Of a stretch of 64,000 nt of DNA, positions 40,131 through 47,641 are shown one piece after another. The stretch is from a virus, in IMG/VR virus record IMGVR_UViG_3300046459_000436, positions 1 through 64,000 of that record; one strand, given 5' to 3'. Numbering within the stretch: the stretch's first letter is position 1; every line of letters starts with the position of its first letter. A model generated the notes under the pieces. It was not told where the DNA came from, searched no databases, and saw only the letters and a program-made list of their open reading frames with translations. The position numbers were made by a program, and so were the translations under genes.

Positions 40131-41648
40131 GTGCAGACCGAGATCCTGAAGGCGTTCAAGTTCGCGCTCGACCCGACCAGCGCTCAGATCGAGGCCCTGT
40201 CGAGGCATGCGGGTGCGGCGCGGTGGGCGTTCAACCACGCACTCGCGGCGAAAGTCGCGGCGCACGAGCAATGGCGTAGCGAGGTTGCCGCGCTGGTCGA
40301 GGCTGGCACTCCCGAGACGGAAGCGCGCAAGAAAGTGCGCGTGCCGATCCCGATGAAGCCGTCGATCCAGAAGGCCTTGAACCAAGTCAAGGGCGACTCG
40401 CGCACGGGAATTGACGGTGTGTGCCCCTGGTGGCATGAGGTCAACACCTACGCCTTCCAGTCCGCATTCATCAACGCGGACCGCGCGTGGAAAAACTGGC
40501 TCGACTCCCTGTCCGGAAAGCGCGCTGGCCATCGAGTCGGCTATCCCCGATTCAAGAAGAAAGGGCGGACCCAGGACTCATTCCGTCTGCACCACGACGT
40601 AGACAAGCCAAGAATCCGGCTTGCTGGTTACCGTCGGCTGCGCCTGCCAACAATCGGCGAGATTCGGCTGCATGACTCGGCGAAGCGTCTGTCACGATTG
40701 ATCGACCGTGACAATGCGGTGGTGCAGTCGGTGACGGTGTCTCGTGGCGGTCATCGCTGGTACGCCTCCGTCCTGTGCAAGGTCGTCGTGGATGTCCCAG
40801 CGAAGCCGACTCGGCGACAGGCCGGGCGGGGCACCGTGGGAGTAGACCTCGGGGTGAAGTACCTCGCAGCACTGTCGCAACCGCTCACGGAAGGCAACGA
40901 GTCAACCCAACTAGTCCAGAATCCCCGTCATCTACGCCGCACGGAGAAGCGCCTGACGAAGGCGCAGCGCTCTCTATCTCGAACAGTCAAGGGTTCTGCG
41001 CGGCGAGAGAAGGCCAAGCGCCGCGTCGGCCGGCTGCACCACGAGGTGGCGGCACGCCGCGCAAGCGCCCTACATCAGGTGACCAAGCGACTCGCCACTG
41101 AATTCGCCGTGGTGGCCCTTGAGGACTTGAACGTCGCCGGGATGACGCGATCCTCTCGGGGCACCGTGGCGGCGCCGGGGAAACGGGTGCGACAGAAGGC
41201 CGGGCTGAACCGAAGCGTTTCGGATGCAGCTCTAGGTGAGTTCCGGCGGCAGGTCACCTACAAGACTTTCTGGTACGGGTCGAAGCTGGCGGTCTTGGAT
41301 CGCTGGTTCCCGTCGAGTAAGACCTGTTCGATGTGTGGGTGGCGAAACCCAAACCTCACGCTCAAGAACAGGGTGTTCCACTGCGACAACTGCGAGACGG
41401 CCATGGACCGGGACCTGAATGCAGCCCGGAACATCGCGCGCCATGCGGTGCCGATTGATCAACACGTCGCCTGCGATACGCGGGAGACGAAAAACGCCCG
41501 TGGAGCCCCTACAAGACCGACCATCCCTCGGGATGGCTGGCAAGGAGCGTCGAAGCGGGAAGACGCGGCTCGCAAGGCCGCGCCACCCCAGCGGAGTAAT
41601 CCGCTGGCACTCCCACCCGTGGGCCACGGACAGATCACGCTGTTCTAA
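40131..41648 (+). CDS. tnpB: TnpB RNA-guided nuclease of an IS605/IS607-type element
   Basis: A 505-residue TnpB with all catalytic parts: RuvC Asp239 (VGVDLGVKYLA), Glu331 (VVALEDLNVAG) and Asp428 (MDRDLNAARN), plus the zinc finger Cys399/402/418/421 (TCSMCGWRN, FHCDNC). The N-terminal helical and WED-like part is intact. No TnpA gene lies next to it, so it is a solitary tnpB that could only move with a transposase in trans, or that has been kept for another job. Start GTG after GAGAGGAGG. The last 100 bases contain hairpins expected of the guide RNA scaffold. Confidence 0.92.
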   Translation: MQTEILKAFKFALDPTSAQIEALSRHAGAARWAFNHALAAKVAAHEQWRSEVAALVEAGTPETEARKKVRVPIPMKPSIQKALNQVKGDSRTGIDGVCPWWHEVNTYAFQSAFINADRAWKNWLDSLSGKRAGHRVGYPRFKKKGRTQDSFRLHHDVDKPRIRLAGYRRLRLPTIGEIRLHDSAKRLSRLIDRDNAVVQSVTVSRGGHRWYASVLCKVVVDVPAKPTRRQAGRGTVGVDLGVKYLAALSQPLTEGNESTQLVQNPRHLRRTEKRLTKAQRSLSRTVKGSARREKAKRRVGRLHHEVAARRASALHQVTKRLATEFAVVALEDLNVAGMTRSSRGTVAAPGKRVRQKAGLNRSVSDAALGEFRRQVTYKTFWYGSKLAVLDRWFPSSKTCSMCGWRNPNLTLKNRVFHCDNCETAMDRDLNAARNIARHAVPIDQHVACDTRETKNARGAPTRPTIPRDGWQGASKREDAARKAAPPQRSNPLALPPVGHGQITLF

Positions 41649-41690
41649 CAGCATGATCGGCGAGTGCCCGACCTGGGTGTACAGGGAGCG
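41540..41690 (+). ncRNA. Candidate omega RNA region of TnpB
   Basis: TnpB guide RNAs overlap the 3' end of the gene and run into the element's right end. Here the gene's end holds an 8-bp hairpin, CCAGCGGA, GTAA, TCCGCTGG (41588-41607), and a second short one, CCCAC/GTGGG (41612-41623). The right end and guide boundary could not be fixed by eye. Confidence 0.3.
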
Positions 41691-41818
41691 ATCATCCGAG
41701 CATTGCGAGATGTGCCGCCGCCACTTGGACCTAACCCGGGCACGCACGGAGTGATCGGAGACCTCTGTGTCTCGTCGATGCACCTGGTGCTGTCCAGTCC
41801 AAGGGTGCAGGGAGCGAT
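41675..41818. repeat. Three degenerate repeats spaced about 64 bp
   Basis: The 335 bases between TnpB and the next gene hold no convincing gene. Three related blocks lie at 41675 (GGGTGTACAGGGAGCGAT), 41738 (a more diverged copy) and 41803 (GGGTGCAGGGAGCGAT). Steps are 63 and 65 bp. Their role is unknown. Confidence 0.5.
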
Positions 41819-41982
41819 TGAACTTCTCGCAGCCGCTGAGCCAAGAGGTGCCACCGTGTCCCCTGCGCCCCGTGTTGCCGCCCCGTCGGTGACGCCCGCC
41901 ACACTCTCCGCCCGCCCCGTTGCCACCCCCGCAACGCCCGGCCACCCTGGCGTCCTCACCGTGGCGACAAGGGGGCCGGGTC

Positions 41983-42306
41983 ATGATCTGTCCGTCAGGC
42001 AAATGCGGATCGTCGAACGTCGAGTCCCTGCCGCACTACTGGCAGAGTCTCCCCTCGGACAGCCCTCTGAAAGCGCAGTACGCGGAGCCGCCGGTCGTCG
42101 CGGCCCAGTACCTGTGGGCGGTCGGGGGCATCGTTCTGGGTGTGATGACGCTGGCTCGGAGCGTGGTGGCCGGCCTGCTGTTCGTGGCCCTGGGCGTGGC
42201 GTGGTGCGTCGCCACGCATCGGCAGGCGGAGGCTGCGGATTCTGCGCGCGCGGAGTGGGGCAGCTCGCTGATATGCCTGGCGTGCACCGGGCAGTTCCTG
42301 CCCTGA
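41983..42306 (+). CDS. Small membrane protein with terminal Cys pairs
   Basis: A 107-residue protein: CPSGKCG at the start, two membrane helices (YLWAVGGIVLGVMTLARSVV; AGLLFVALGVAWCVATH) and CLACTGQFLP at the end. The Cys pairs from both ends could form one zinc site at the membrane face. ATG after AAGGGGG. No family recognised. A terminator follows the stop. Confidence 0.6.
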   Translation: MICPSGKCGSSNVESLPHYWQSLPSDSPLKAQYAEPPVVAAQYLWAVGGIVLGVMTLARSVVAGLLFVALGVAWCVATHRQAEAADSARAEWGSSLICLACTGQFLP

Positions 42307-42328
42307 GCTACCCCCGAGCGCAGCAAAG

Positions 42329-42360
42329 AGCCCCCGGGCCCGTTGTGGGCGCCGGGGGCT
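42329..42360 (+). terminator. Terminator
   Basis: AGCCCCCGG pairs with CCGGGGGCT, with an inner GCCC/GGGC stem. It separates the membrane protein gene from the toxin-antitoxin locus. Confidence 0.7.
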
Positions 42361-42385
42361 TCGTCGGTTCTGCTGACCGTGGGGT

Positions 42386-42456
42386 TCGTAAGTAAATCGC
42401 GCACACTTTCGATTTGCTTACGATGCCGTCCCGGGTCTCCCTACTCACAGGTAGGG
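42386..42456. promoter_or_regulatory. Two inverted repeats upstream of the toxin-antitoxin genes
   Basis: TCGTAAGTAAATCG (42386-42399) and CGATTTGCTTACGA (42410-42423) are complementary at 13 of 14 positions. CCCTAC (42439-42444) and GTAGGG (42451-42456) form a second dyad. A TANNNT box, TAGTGT, follows at about 42461. These are likely operator sites for the antitoxin or its complex. The rest of the 260-base gap shows nothing else. Confidence 0.5.
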
Positions 42457-42566
42457 CCGTTAGTGTGGACTCGATTGGATGGTTCTCCGCACACCATGGG
42501 TCCGCCGAGTCGCATGTGGGGGCGACTCGACTACGGTGGAAGCGAGGAACGCAGAGGGGACCGATC

Positions 42567-43019
42567 ATGGCCAACGTCAACGACGTAGCCGCATACATTC
42601 TGGCCAAAGCCGCACCGATGACCGCCATGAAGCTGCAGAAGCTCTGCTACTTCGCCTACGGCTATCACCTGGCATGGGAAGACCGGCAGCTCTTCCCCGA
42701 ACGGTTCCAGGCCTGGGCGAACGGCCCCGTGTCCCCCACCCTGTACGACAGGCACCGCGGGCGGTTCCAGCTGAACCGCGGCGACATCGCCGGCGACCCG
42801 TCCGTACTGGACGAGGGCGAGTGCGAGACGGTCGACCTGGTCCTTGACGCGATGGGCGGCTTCTCCGCGCACGAGCTGTCGGGCATGACTCATCGGGCGG
42901 GCCCGTGGCTGGCCGCCCGCGAGAGGGCCGGTGCCGCCGATCTGGAGCGGTCCACCGAGGAACTCCGCGACGAGGACATAGAAGATTTCTTTGGGGCGCT
43001 GGCGGGCAGCGACGACTGA
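42567..43019 (+). CDS. Panacea (DUF4065/SocA-like) antitoxin
   Basis: A 150-residue protein with the Panacea domain pattern: VNDVAAYILAKAAPMTAMKL, LCYFAYGYHLAWEDRQLFPE, FQAWANGPVSPTLYDRHRG, then VLDAMGGFSAHELSGMTHR. This domain neutralises many unrelated toxins encoded next to it. The next gene overlaps its stop (TGATG), the usual bicistronic layout. ATG after AGAGGGG. Confidence 0.88.
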   Translation: MANVNDVAAYILAKAAPMTAMKLQKLCYFAYGYHLAWEDRQLFPERFQAWANGPVSPTLYDRHRGRFQLNRGDIAGDPSVLDEGECETVDLVLDAMGGFSAHELSGMTHRAGPWLAARERAGAADLERSTEELRDEDIEDFFGALAGSDD

Positions 43020-43489
43020 TGGTCAAGGGGGGAAAGCCGAAGAAGCGGCTCGCTGTGCCCCCGATGGGGCCTGCGAGCGGCAAGCAGATCGGCAACGCCA
43101 AGGGCCTGCTCCCCGGAGCGGGCAACTCGTCCGAGCGGTTGTGCTGGCGCTTCACCTATGTCGATCACGAGAGCCGCTGGGACTTCTGCGCCATCACGCC
43201 AGAGCTGATGTGCGAGATCTTGGGCAAGATGGCCGACTGCGAGTCCATGACCATCGACGAGCTGCGGAAGACCTGGCGGCTGTTCAAGGATTACGAGTTG
43301 CCGGGCGGCCTGTGCAAGGAAGCTCTCGACCGTTTGACGGCGACGGGCCGCGATGACCAGACGAAGATCCAGCGTCTGGAGTTCAAGGGCACGCAGCGGC
43401 TGTACGGCTTCCTCGAAGACAACGTCTTTCACGTCATCTGGTGGGACCCGGACCACGAGGTCTACCCGTCCACGCTGAAGCACACCTGA
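43019..43489 (+). CDS. Putative toxin partner of the Panacea antitoxin
   Basis: A 156-residue protein. The N-terminus is basic (MVKGGKPKKRLAVPPMGPAS), the middle has WRFTYVDHESRWDFCAITPE, and the C-terminus LEFKGTQRLYGFLEDNVFHV and IWWDPDHEVYP. The last part resembles short beta-rich domains found in toxin partners, but I do not recognise the family or a catalytic site. Assignment as toxin rests on one-base overlap with the antitoxin gene. Confidence 0.65.
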   Translation: MVKGGKPKKRLAVPPMGPASGKQIGNAKGLLPGAGNSSERLCWRFTYVDHESRWDFCAITPELMCEILGKMADCESMTIDELRKTWRLFKDYELPGGLCKEALDRLTATGRDDQTKIQRLEFKGTQRLYGFLEDNVFHVIWWDPDHEVYPSTLKHT

Positions 43490-43501
43490 CACCGACGGTT
43501 G

Positions 43502-43705
43502 TCACCCGAACAGCCCGTCCTGCGGCACGTCGAACCGCCCGACGCCCGGCCCGATCCGGATGCCGAGCTTCTGCCGACACCGCGGCCCGAGCCGGTACAA
43601 ACGCGAGATACGGTCGTGCAACTCCTCATCGCACTCGTCGCACGGAACGACGACGCGCCCCGTCGCCAGCTCGTGGGAGCGGGCGAGGAGCGCGTCAGGA
43701 GTCAT
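43502..43705 (-). CDS. DUF6011-like zinc-ribbon protein
   Basis: A 67-residue protein with VVPCDECDEELHDRISRLYR and LGPRCRQKLG, a three-Cys plus GP.CR pattern seen in DUF6011 proteins of Streptomyces plasmids and phages. ATG start. Converges with the toxin gene; only 12 bases lie between. Confidence 0.6.
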   Translation of the reverse strand: MTPDALLARSHELATGRVVVPCDECDEELHDRISRLYRLGPRCRQKLGIRIGPGVGRFDVPQDGLFG

Positions 43706-43720
43706 GCGTCCAGTGTGCGG

Positions 43721-45070
43721 CTACGCGGCGCTCTCGCGGCCGGGGAGGCGCATCTCCAGCGTATGGCCGCCGTCGACGTCCAGGAGCTTCGCCAGCGGGG
43801 CCGTGACGGCCTCGTGGCGCGGGATGGCCAGGGTCTGCGCCTGCTGCGGGATGCGCCCGGTAGCGGCCTGCCGCGTCCCCCACCCGTTGCGCCGCAGCGT
43901 CGCCAGCGCGTAGAGCCGGAGCGGGATGAGGAGTGTCAGGTTCATCAGCGCGTACAGCGGCGCCGCGGCGAACGTGAGCAGCCGGTCGGTACGCGGAACC
44001 TGGCCGGCTGAGCGGAGGTAGTGCAGCGACCGGAACCACGCGGCGGCCGAGACGTACACGGCGTACCAGGCGAACACCGTCCAGGCGTGCGGGTTGGACG
44101 CGAATACGGCGAGGGCGACCAGCAGGGCCGAGGTGAACGCGATCCACGTGGCGAGCTCGACGAGGTTGAGCCACCAGTAGGCGCGGCCCATCGAACTGAC
44201 CTTCAAGGCCAGGAGGACGCCCTCGCGGATGAAGCTCTTCGTCCACCTGCATTGTTGAACGAGATACTTCCGAAGATTCTCCGGCACGTCGGTCCAGGCG
44301 ACCGCGGTGGGCACGATCAGCGACTGGCCCTCCAGCAGGCAGTAGTACGTGAGCCTGCGGTCGTCGCCGAAGGTGCACTCCTTGCCGAGGAAGCGCTGCT
44401 GCAGGAAGTCATCGAGGTACTTCCGGACCGTCGAGCCGCGATAAAGGGCGAGGCTTCCGCAGGCGCACAGGACGGAGCCGAGGCGGGAGTAGGCCACCCG
44501 CTCGCCGAGGAACGCATTCTGATACCGCATGTCGATCAGCCGGGTGAGCAGGTTCTTCGAGCGATTCGCAGCCAGGACCAGCCCGGTAACCGCGTGGACG
44601 CGGCGGCGGGCGAACGGCCGGGCGGCCTCCTCGACGGCGTGCTCGTCCAGGACGGTGTCGGAGTCGATGCACAGGTAGATGTCCGCGTCCTGGCGGGCGT
44701 TGAACCCGGCCGCCAACCCGTGGCGTTTGCCTCTGTTGACGGGGAAGCGGATGAAGTCCAGGCGGATCCCGGCGGCGGCGAACGCCGGGCGCAGCAGGTC
44801 GATGACGCCGGCGGCCGAGCGGTCCTTCGAGCAGTCGTCGATGACGGTGAGACTGTCGGGCCGGCGGGTCTGGTCGAGGATCGATTCCAGGCAGCGGCGG
44901 AGGGCGGCAGGCGATTCGTTGAAGGTCGTGACAACTCCGTGAATGACATGGCCGGTCGGCCCTGCCGGCTGCTGTGCGGTGGGTCTGCGGCGCCGCTTCA
45001 TGGACGCGAGGAGCTTGATGGCGAGCAGGCTGCCCACGGCTATGCCGTACCAGCCCAGGTGGTTGTGCAC
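43721..45070 (-). CDS. Processive family 2 glycosyltransferase, hyaluronan/chitin-synthase-like
   Basis: A 449-residue membrane enzyme. One N-terminal helix (GWYGIAVGSLLAIKLLASMK), a cytoplasmic GT-A domain and three to four C-terminal helices (about 300-400). Catalytic motifs are complete: IDDCSKD (Asp78-79), DSDT (Asp136/138), TFGDDRRL (Asp236-237) and QQCRW (QxxRW, 272-276). That set defines processive synthases of hyaluronan, chitin or cellulose type using UDP-sugars. In a phage it would coat the host with a polysaccharide or change receptors. It is flanked by small genes with no other sugar enzymes. GTG start after GGGGGA; an upstream frame extension of 22 codons is Pro-rich. Confidence 0.85.
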   Translation of the reverse strand: MHNHLGWYGIAVGSLLAIKLLASMKRRRRPTAQQPAGPTGHVIHGVVTTFNESPAALRRCLESILDQTRRPDSLTVIDDCSKDRSAAGVIDLLRPAFAAAGIRLDFIRFPVNRGKRHGLAAGFNARQDADIYLCIDSDTVLDEHAVEEAARPFARRRVHAVTGLVLAANRSKNLLTRLIDMRYQNAFLGERVAYSRLGSVLCACGSLALYRGSTVRKYLDDFLQQRFLGKECTFGDDRRLTYYCLLEGQSLIVPTAVAWTDVPENLRKYLVQQCRWTKSFIREGVLLALKVSSMGRAYWWLNLVELATWIAFTSALLVALAVFASNPHAWTVFAWYAVYVSAAAWFRSLHYLRSAGQVPRTDRLLTFAAAPLYALMNLTLLIPLRLYALATLRRNGWGTRQAATGRIPQQAQTLAIPRHEAVTAPLAKLLDVDGGHTLEMRLPGRESAA

Positions 45071-45107
45071 AGGGGTCCCCCGTGTAGGTGGTTCGAGTGG
45101 TGGTTGG

Positions 45108-45320
45108 TCAGGTGCGGCGGGTCTTGGCCACGACAACGTCTACGCACGCCGCGGGCAGGTCCACGACGCGATCAAAGTCCCCGAGCCCCACGCCGTGTTG
45201 GGCTGCAGCGGCAAGCAGATCCCGGAGCAGCTCCAATGCAGCGGCGCGGGTCTCCGGGCTGATCGCCGGCCCGTGGCGGTGGACGGCGGCGATGGCCTCG
45301 GCCGGGGTGCGGGCGGTCAC
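45108..45320 (-). CDS. Small helical protein (70 aa)
   Basis: A 70-residue protein: TPAEAIAAVHRHGPAISPET, RAAALELLRDLLAAAAQHGV, then DFDRVVDLPAACVDVVV. GTG forming a GTGA overlap with the gene before it. Function unknown. Confidence 0.55.
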   Translation of the reverse strand: MTARTPAEAIAAVHRHGPAISPETRAAALELLRDLLAAAAQHGVGLGDFDRVVDLPAACVDVVVAKTRRT

Positions 45321-45478
45321 GGTTTCTCCCCGTATTCGGCGACGGTGTCGACGCTGACGGTGGCCTTGTATCCGGCGCCGCCGAGCGCCGACTCGATGAC
45401 GGCGGTGACATCCTCGGCCTCATCCTCGGAGTCGAGGTTGCTAACCCAGATGCTCAGGTTGGCGTAGTGGCTGCTCAC
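45317..45478 (-). CDS. 53-residue protein
   Basis: A 53-codon frame from GTG: SSHYANLSIWVSNLDSEDEA, EDVTAVIESALGGAGYKATV, then SVDTVAEYG. Alternating strand-helix-strand composition like a small ferredoxin-type fold. Overlaps the next gene by four bases. Confidence 0.5.
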   Translation of the reverse strand: MSSHYANLSIWVSNLDSEDEAEDVTAVIESALGGAGYKATVSVDTVAEYGEKP

Positions 45479-45489
45479 TGCTGGGCTCC

Positions 45490-45708
45490 TCAGGTGCGGT
45501 TGGATTCGAGGGAGAAGAACAGGACGACCGGATCCGTGGCACGGACTCGCTCCGAGGCGTCACCGAGGATTGCCTCGTACACGTCCTGCCGTGTGGTGCC
45601 AGGCGCGCGGTCGACGGTGCCGGATACGGTCCGCACCTCCTTTCCGGCTCGGCCTTCCCATTGGATGGTCAGGACCCAGAAGAGCCTTGCCGACGCGTGG
45701 CTGCTCAT
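45490..45708 (-). CDS. Small protein (72 aa)
   Basis: A 72-residue protein: SARLFWVLTIQWEGRAGKEV, RTVSGTVDRAPGTTRQDV, then YEAILGDASERVRATDPVVL and FFSLESNRT. I chose the ATG after GAGGAGC that overlaps the preceding TGA. Likely one alpha/beta domain; function unknown. Confidence 0.55.
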   Translation of the reverse strand: MSSHASARLFWVLTIQWEGRAGKEVRTVSGTVDRAPGTTRQDVYEAILGDASERVRATDPVVLFFSLESNRT

Positions 45709-45869
45709 CGCTGCTCCTCGTTGTCGCTCCACCGCGCGTCGGCGCTGGGGTCGTAGTGCTCGCGGTTCTCGGCGCTGCGGCTGTTGATGTGGCCCGGGGA
45801 CTTCCGGCAGATGAGGGTGCGGCCGTCCTCGGTGCGGGTGGCGAGGCAGAGGTCGCGGGTGCCAGTCAC
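45705..45869 (-). CDS. 54-residue protein with paired Cys
   Basis: A 54-codon frame from GTG: DLCLATRTEDGRTLICRKSP, then GHINSRSAENREHYD. Two Cys and a His suggest partial metal binding. ATGA overlap with the next gene supports translation. Confidence 0.5.
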   Translation of the reverse strand: MTGTRDLCLATRTEDGRTLICRKSPGHINSRSAENREHYDPSADARWSDNEEQR

Positions 45870-46147
45870 GCCGGGTCCCGTTCGGTGACGGGCTCGACCC
45901 GGAGGTCGCGCAGGCCGTGGTCGCGCATCAGGTCGGCAGCCGTCTCGACCAGGGCGCCGCTCAGTTCCACCTCAAGGGCGGCCAGCAACTCCGGATGCAC
46001 GGCGGGGTCGTGGCCCCACTCGGCGACCAGCGCGGCTCCGAGATCGCGCATCCCGCTGAGGGGTGAGAGGTAGCAGGCCTTCAGGTGTTCGTAGTCCCGA
46101 CGGCCGAGGGTGACGTACTCGCGGGAATCCAGGCCGTATCGGCTCAC
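45866..46147 (-). CDS. Hypothetical protein (93 aa)
   Basis: A 93-residue protein: REYVTLGRRDYEHLKACYLS, LSGMRDLGAALVAEWG, then LLAALEVELSGALVETAADL. GTG start with GTGA overlaps on both sides. Helical; function unknown. Confidence 0.55.
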   Translation of the reverse strand: MSRYGLDSREYVTLGRRDYEHLKACYLSPLSGMRDLGAALVAEWGHDPAVHPELLAALEVELSGALVETAADLMRDHGLRDLRVEPVTERDPA

Positions 46148-46503
46148 GTCGTCCTCCTAGCGTTCGGATGACAGTCGGCCGTCGGACCGTGCCCGCAGTC
46201 GCACGGGCTGCCGGTCGGGGAGTGGAACTGGCAGGCGTCGGCGGGGGCGTCGAGGCCCTCGGTGGGGCCGAACCGGGCGCGGGACCCGGTGGGCCATCCG
46301 GCGACCACGTCGGCGAAGAAGTGGCCGGCCTGGCTGGCGCGGTCGTCCACGTCGGGGAAGTTCGCGGCCTCCCGAAGGCGGGCGTCGTAGCGGGTCTCCA
46401 CGGCGCGGATGAGGAGGTCGAGGTTGGGGAGGCAGTGCTCACGGAATGCGGCCTCGCGTGCGTCCTCCACGGCCTGCTCGGCGCGCTCCAGCGGGGTGGT
46501 CAC
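46144..46503 (-). CDS. Hypothetical protein with C-terminal Cys/His cluster (119 aa)
   Basis: A 119-residue protein: ERAEQAVEDAREAAFREHCL, IRAVETRYDARLREA, then a tail with CQFHSPTGSPCDCGHGP and DCHP that looks like a zinc site. I chose the GTG overlapping the previous TGA. Function unknown. Confidence 0.55.
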   Translation of the reverse strand: MTTPLERAEQAVEDAREAAFREHCLPNLDLLIRAVETRYDARLREAANFPDVDDRASQAGHFFADVVAGWPTGSRARFGPTEGLDAPADACQFHSPTGSPCDCGHGPTADCHPNARRTT

Positions 46504-46682
46504 GACGTGCTCCGACCGGCGGGCGTGGCCCACTCCAGCAGCCGGTGCAGGGTGTCGCCAGCCACGCTGATGTCGCTGCCCCAAATGCCGCCCAAGTTCT
46601 CGCGGACATCGGCGGCTTCGGCGGCGGTCATGCGGATGGTGATCGCGCCGTCCGGTTCGATGCGGATGGATTCCACGTGCAT
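46500..46682 (-). CDS. Small protein (60 aa)
   Basis: A 60-residue protein: VESIRIEPDGAITIRMTAAE, AADVRENLGGIWGS, then DTLHRLLEWA. ATG directly after the 18-base leader cassette CGACAGCCCGAGGAGGGC. Function unknown. Confidence 0.55.
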   Translation of the reverse strand: MHVESIRIEPDGAITIRMTAAEAADVRENLGGIWGSDISVAGDTLHRLLEWATPAGRSTS

Positions 46683-46700
46683 GCCCTCCTCGGGCTGTCG
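46683..46700 (-). repeat. Start-associated leader cassette, copy 1 of 3
   Basis: CGACAGCCCGAGGAGGGC directly precedes an ATG. Identical copies are at 46968-46985 and 47224-47241, before a GTG and an ATG. The cassette contains the ribosome binding site (GAGGAGG) and 10 further conserved bases, more than translation needs. It may have spread by recombination, like the start-associated sequences of some mycobacteriophages. Confidence 0.7.
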
Positions 46701-46705
46701 GTCGG

Positions 46706-46963
46706 TTAGCGCGTGGTGTCTTCTGTGCACCAGGGCGCATCGGCGTCGTCGTAGATGACAGGGGGGTGGGTGTCGGCGCGGTGGCCTGTCGGGGCGAATG
46801 TGATGCGCGTCCTGGCTGTGGCGTCATCCGTCTCGGTGCTGGTGACGGTGCGGTCGTAGCCGGTGCCGTCAGAGATCCGCATGCCGGGTTTCAGGTCACG
46901 GGCCTTGTGCCAGGTGGTGTGGGGGAAGGGGCCGGGCTTTCCGGCGAGGTTGGCGCTTCTCAC
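46706..46963 (-). CDS. Small beta-rich protein (85 aa)
   Basis: An 85-residue protein: KARDLKPGMRISDGTGYDRT, VTSTETDDATARTRITFAP, then a short acidic end. Intein/hedgehog-like loops are not evident; a small barrel is likely. GTG after the same leader cassette plus CACC. Function unknown. Confidence 0.55.
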   Translation of the reverse strand: MRSANLAGKPGPFPHTTWHKARDLKPGMRISDGTGYDRTVTSTETDDATARTRITFAPTGHRADTHPPVIYDDADAPWCTEDTTR

Positions 46964-46986
46964 GGTGGCCCTCCTCGGGCTGTCGG

Positions 46987-47220
46987 TCAGGCGTCGGTGT
47001 CGTTGGCGGGCGGCATGTAGTGGACGATGTCGCCGGGCTGGAGCCAGGCGGGCGGCTCCCACAGGTGGGAGTCGATGTCGAGGAGGTCCAGGCGTAGGCG
47101 GGCGGGCTGACCCGGGCACGGGTCCGGAGTGACCTGGTCGACGATGGCGCAGCGGTCGCCGAGGTCGGCGATCGCGCCGACGGGGAGGCGGTCGGCGGTG
47201 TCGAGCGTCATGCGGGACAT
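46987..47220 (-). CDS. Small protein (77 aa)
   Basis: A 77-residue protein: LPVGAIADLGDRCAIVDQVT, RLRLDLLDIDSHLWEPPAWL, then QPGDIVHYMPP. Third gene in a row behind the leader cassette, here followed by CAC and ATG. Function unknown. Confidence 0.55.
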   Translation of the reverse strand: MSRMTLDTADRLPVGAIADLGDRCAIVDQVTPDPCPGQPARLRLDLLDIDSHLWEPPAWLQPGDIVHYMPPANDTDA

Positions 47221-47278
47221 GTGGCCCTCCTCGGGCTGTCGTCGGCACCCGGCCGCGAAGGACGGGCAGGGGCGGGGG

Positions 47279-47602
47279 TCAGGCGTCGAGCAGCGGGTCG
47301 CCGTGGTCGTCCAGGTACTGACGCTGGGCGGGCAGTTCCTCGCGGACGGTGAGCGGGTGCGGCTCCAGTGCCAACCAGTCGCATCCGGCGTCCAGGTGAA
47401 TGGATCCGTCGTCCTCCTGGCGGGCGTCGTCGATCGCGAAGGCCATGTTCTGCGCCTCGATGACGAACTGGCCGCGTGCAAGGTCGCGCTCGGCGAAGAC
47501 GCCGAGGACGCTGCCGCCCTCGTGGTGCTCGCCCTTGCTGAGGATCCACACGACCGGACCGGTCGGAGCCTGCTGCGGCTGGTGGCGGTCGAGTTCCTGC
47601 AT
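47279..47602 (-). CDS. Hypothetical protein (107 aa), first gene of its operon
   Basis: A 107-residue protein: APTGPVVWILSKGEHHEGGS, VLGVFAERDLARGQFVIEAQ, then FAIDDARQEDDGSIHLDAG. Beta-rich. It is the first gene after the divergent promoter at 47.65 kb. Start codon ATG. Function unknown. Confidence 0.6.
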   Translation of the reverse strand: MQELDRHQPQQAPTGPVVWILSKGEHHEGGSVLGVFAERDLARGQFVIEAQNMAFAIDDARQEDDGSIHLDAGCDWLALEPHPLTVREELPAQRQYLDDHGDPLLDA

Positions 47603-47641
47603 TGCGGGCTCCTCTGCGGTTGGCGTTTGCCTACTGACTCC

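Noticed and set aside
41675-41818. A CRISPR array
   Set aside because: Only three strongly diverged repeats, no matching spacer lengths to a known type, and no cas genes.
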